From Lithospermum erythrorhizon (Eukaryota > Streptophyta > Magnoliopsida > Boraginales > Boraginaceae), in NCBI GenBank assembly GCA_019722365.1, contig JADFUC010000083.1:310001-374000 (forward strand): a DNA stretch of 64,000 nt, given 5' to 3'. The stretch's first letter is position 1. Every line of letters begins with the position of its first letter. The notes under the pieces were generated by a model. It made no database searches. It was not told the DNA's origin and was given only the letters and a program-made list of their open reading frames with translations. Below are positions 62,161 through 64,000 of the stretch, piece after piece. The translations under genes and the position numbers were made by a program.

Positions 62161-64000
62161 TTAATACATGTTGATACCTGACTTGAAATCAGACGATTTT
62201 TCACGGAGATGTGTAGACAGTCGAAAATTAAATAAATAATTTTAATTAATTCGATGATTTTAATCGCTGAAATCGACAATAAAAAGTCAACACGCAGGGC
62301 CAATAAGGGTTTTGGGAATTAAACCCCTAAAATTAATCGAAGTCGAATTAGGTTTTTACGAATTAACCCATACTTTAACTCAAACGGTTCTTTAGAAAAT
62401 AGTCTTAATTAATGTCAATTAAAAATTAGGCTCAAAATCCCCAATTTTATTACAATAATTTCTGCCTATTAGGCTTCACAAAAGGAAGTTCGAAGCCTTC
62501 GGGGCTTAAAATAAAGCACCCAGAAAGAATCGCTTAAAACGAAGACTTCACAGAGTTTGAGACTAATACGAAAAATGCGTCAATTCTTAAAGAATTCGAA
62601 CCTTCGGGCTTCATTAGGAATCCCATATATTTAGAGTAGGACAAAGTAATTCCATAAAATTTACGCCGACTACTAAAATTCAACGCTTAAGATCAAAATC
62701 CATAAGTGATTACGGATCAACCAATCGAAGAAAGCCGTAAAAACCTATAAATACCCCCCTATTCATTCGAAATTTTCATCTTGAAACACAATAAAAAATA
62801 CAACAAGAAGCCTCATGAGATAATTTAAAGATAGAACAACTCGTAAGGTATTTCTTCATAGAAACCTCCGAAGATCGTTACTTTTCATAAAAACACTAAA
62901 TATTCAACTTATAAATCCTAAATATAAGGCTCAATTGAAGAATCCGGGAGAAAGTTAACACAAAAAGTTCTTCATCTCCATCACCAAAATAGCACCTAGT
63001 GCTAGTGGACAGGTTGAATTATCGCGAAAAATGCAGAGTTTCAGGACTAAGACTCCAAAACTTATGAAAATCTGATCATTCAGATCTCAGAATCAAATAA
63101 ACTACGTGATAAAGCCTCAAAGACTCTCAGAGTAAATCACAAAGTGTGATATGTCGCATAGCCCATGTCCGCTCGCTAAAGAACGCGAGCAGTTCGCTAA
63201 AGCATCCCTTGACGCACAGCACCCGAACCTCGTGAATAAGCCGCTAAGCACCAAATCGCCTAGCCTATACGAGATCGCCCGGCTATGCCCTCTAGATAGA
63301 CACATATCCAAATCAAGTCTAAGTCCCATGACACGAGTCTGTGAGACCAAGATCAAGTCCGCATACCATAATGGATATACGCGTGACAAATATACGTAAG
63401 ATACGCCGCCAAGCTTCCCCACTGACTATATTCAAGTCAAAGATCATACAAAGACTAAATTTATCCGGTCTAAAATCACATGATTTAGACTTCTATCCGC
63501 CTAGATCCAAATCGGCGCATTAAATCCAAGCTCAAATTTAATTCACAATCTGGCCCAAGACAAATCGCACAAATTCACCCACAAATAGGCGCCCAAATCA
63601 AGTCTTCAAGTTCAAGACTACATCACCCAAGTCCAAAGATTCCCCAAAGTTTTCAGCCGCTAACTGCTTAGAGCAATGTGATTGATAGTCGACCTCAATC
63701 GCTTGATAAATATTCTTTGTACCTAAATAGATTTCAAAAAAGCTTTATCAGATGGATGCGCATACATTGCGAATAATAAAATCAATCTAGTAGTTACAGG
63801 ATGTAGTAAGTATATATTTATAAACATTGATGCAAGAGCATCCTAAGGCTATATAGCGGTTTAGTAGAGAAAGAAGGTGAAAGCTAGAGGGATAAGGCGC
63901 ATTCCTGTAAACTTTTTAATCATTCCCATATTTTTCCTACCAAAGTAATCAAGTATCAAATGTTATGAAACTTGCTTCAACATAAAATGTGATAAATGTG
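62161..64000. other. LTR-like unclassified sequence, runs off the window
   Basis: Begins near TGTTGATACCTGACTTG (62169) and contains a TATA-like CCTATAAATACCCCCC at 62744-62759 followed by an A-rich leader, as in an LTR promoter. From about 63140 the sequence turns GC-richer, with GCTCGCTAAAGAACGCG-type repeats and many AAGTC/AAATC words, similar in style to 37.1-37.9 kb. No gag, pol or host protein was recognised, and the right end is outside the window. Confidence 0.35.

Noticed and set aside
1..64000. tRNA, rRNA, organelle-derived inserts or viral integrants
   Set aside because: No cloverleaf-like conserved boxes, rRNA cores or recognisable plastid, mitochondrial or viral genes were seen on either strand by eye; a covariance-model search would settle small RNAs.

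Overview
This window is nuclear DNA of a flowering plant, almost certainly a eudicot. It is AT-rich, its genes carry GT-AG introns and match plant protein families, and much of the remainder consists of broken Ty1/copia and Ty3/gypsy retrotransposons, small inverted-repeat elements and minisatellites. No bacterial operon logic applies. I could not fix the species.

Only two protein-coding genes can be reconstructed end to end, both on the minus strand. The first (4891-8477) is a nine-exon EMSY-LIKE chromatin protein (ENT plus Agenet/Tudor-like domains, 410 residues). The second (28408-32459) is a ten-exon homologue of the mRNA export WD40 protein RAE1 (324 residues). An in-frame block of about 26 codons, the core of one WD blade, appears to be absent from the RAE1 copy. 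Each gene has a roughly 100-bp, four-copy minisatellite in its first intron.

Between these two genes lies a decayed array of GH3 beta-xylosidase (BXL-type) copies, all on the minus strand: an N-terminal stub at 8986-9277, a long multi-exon pseudogene at 17781-19832 that has lost the segment carrying the catalytic nucleophile, and another N-terminal stub at 27286-27543. A 348/342-bp inverted repeat (9294-10336) starts 17 bp upstream of the first stub's ancestral start codon. A block upstream of the long pseudogene is repeated at 21297-21419. A degenerate copia element (21711-26718) sits between the second and third BXL copies.

The right half (33-64 kb) is mostly retrotransposon graveyard. It holds a minus-strand copia element with two long terminal repeats (40880-47360), and a plus-strand copia fragment (52191-60300) split by a roughly 3-kb gypsy-type solo LTR (55881-58845). 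There is also a foldback structure around a 55-bp triple repeat (60790-61320) and anonymous LTR-like sequence near 36.4-38 and 62.2-64 kb. Small coding candidates are a proline-rich exon at 426-918, an importin-beta-binding-like ORF at 2626-2889, a short secreted-peptide-like ORF at 14782-15009 and a 58-residue ORF at 49345-49521.

The genes do not form a pathway. The picture is two conserved housekeeping genes separated by a collapsing cell-wall hydrolase cluster. The main novelty candidates are the RAE1 exon loss, the hairpin beside the BXL stub, and the foldback/tandem-repeat element.
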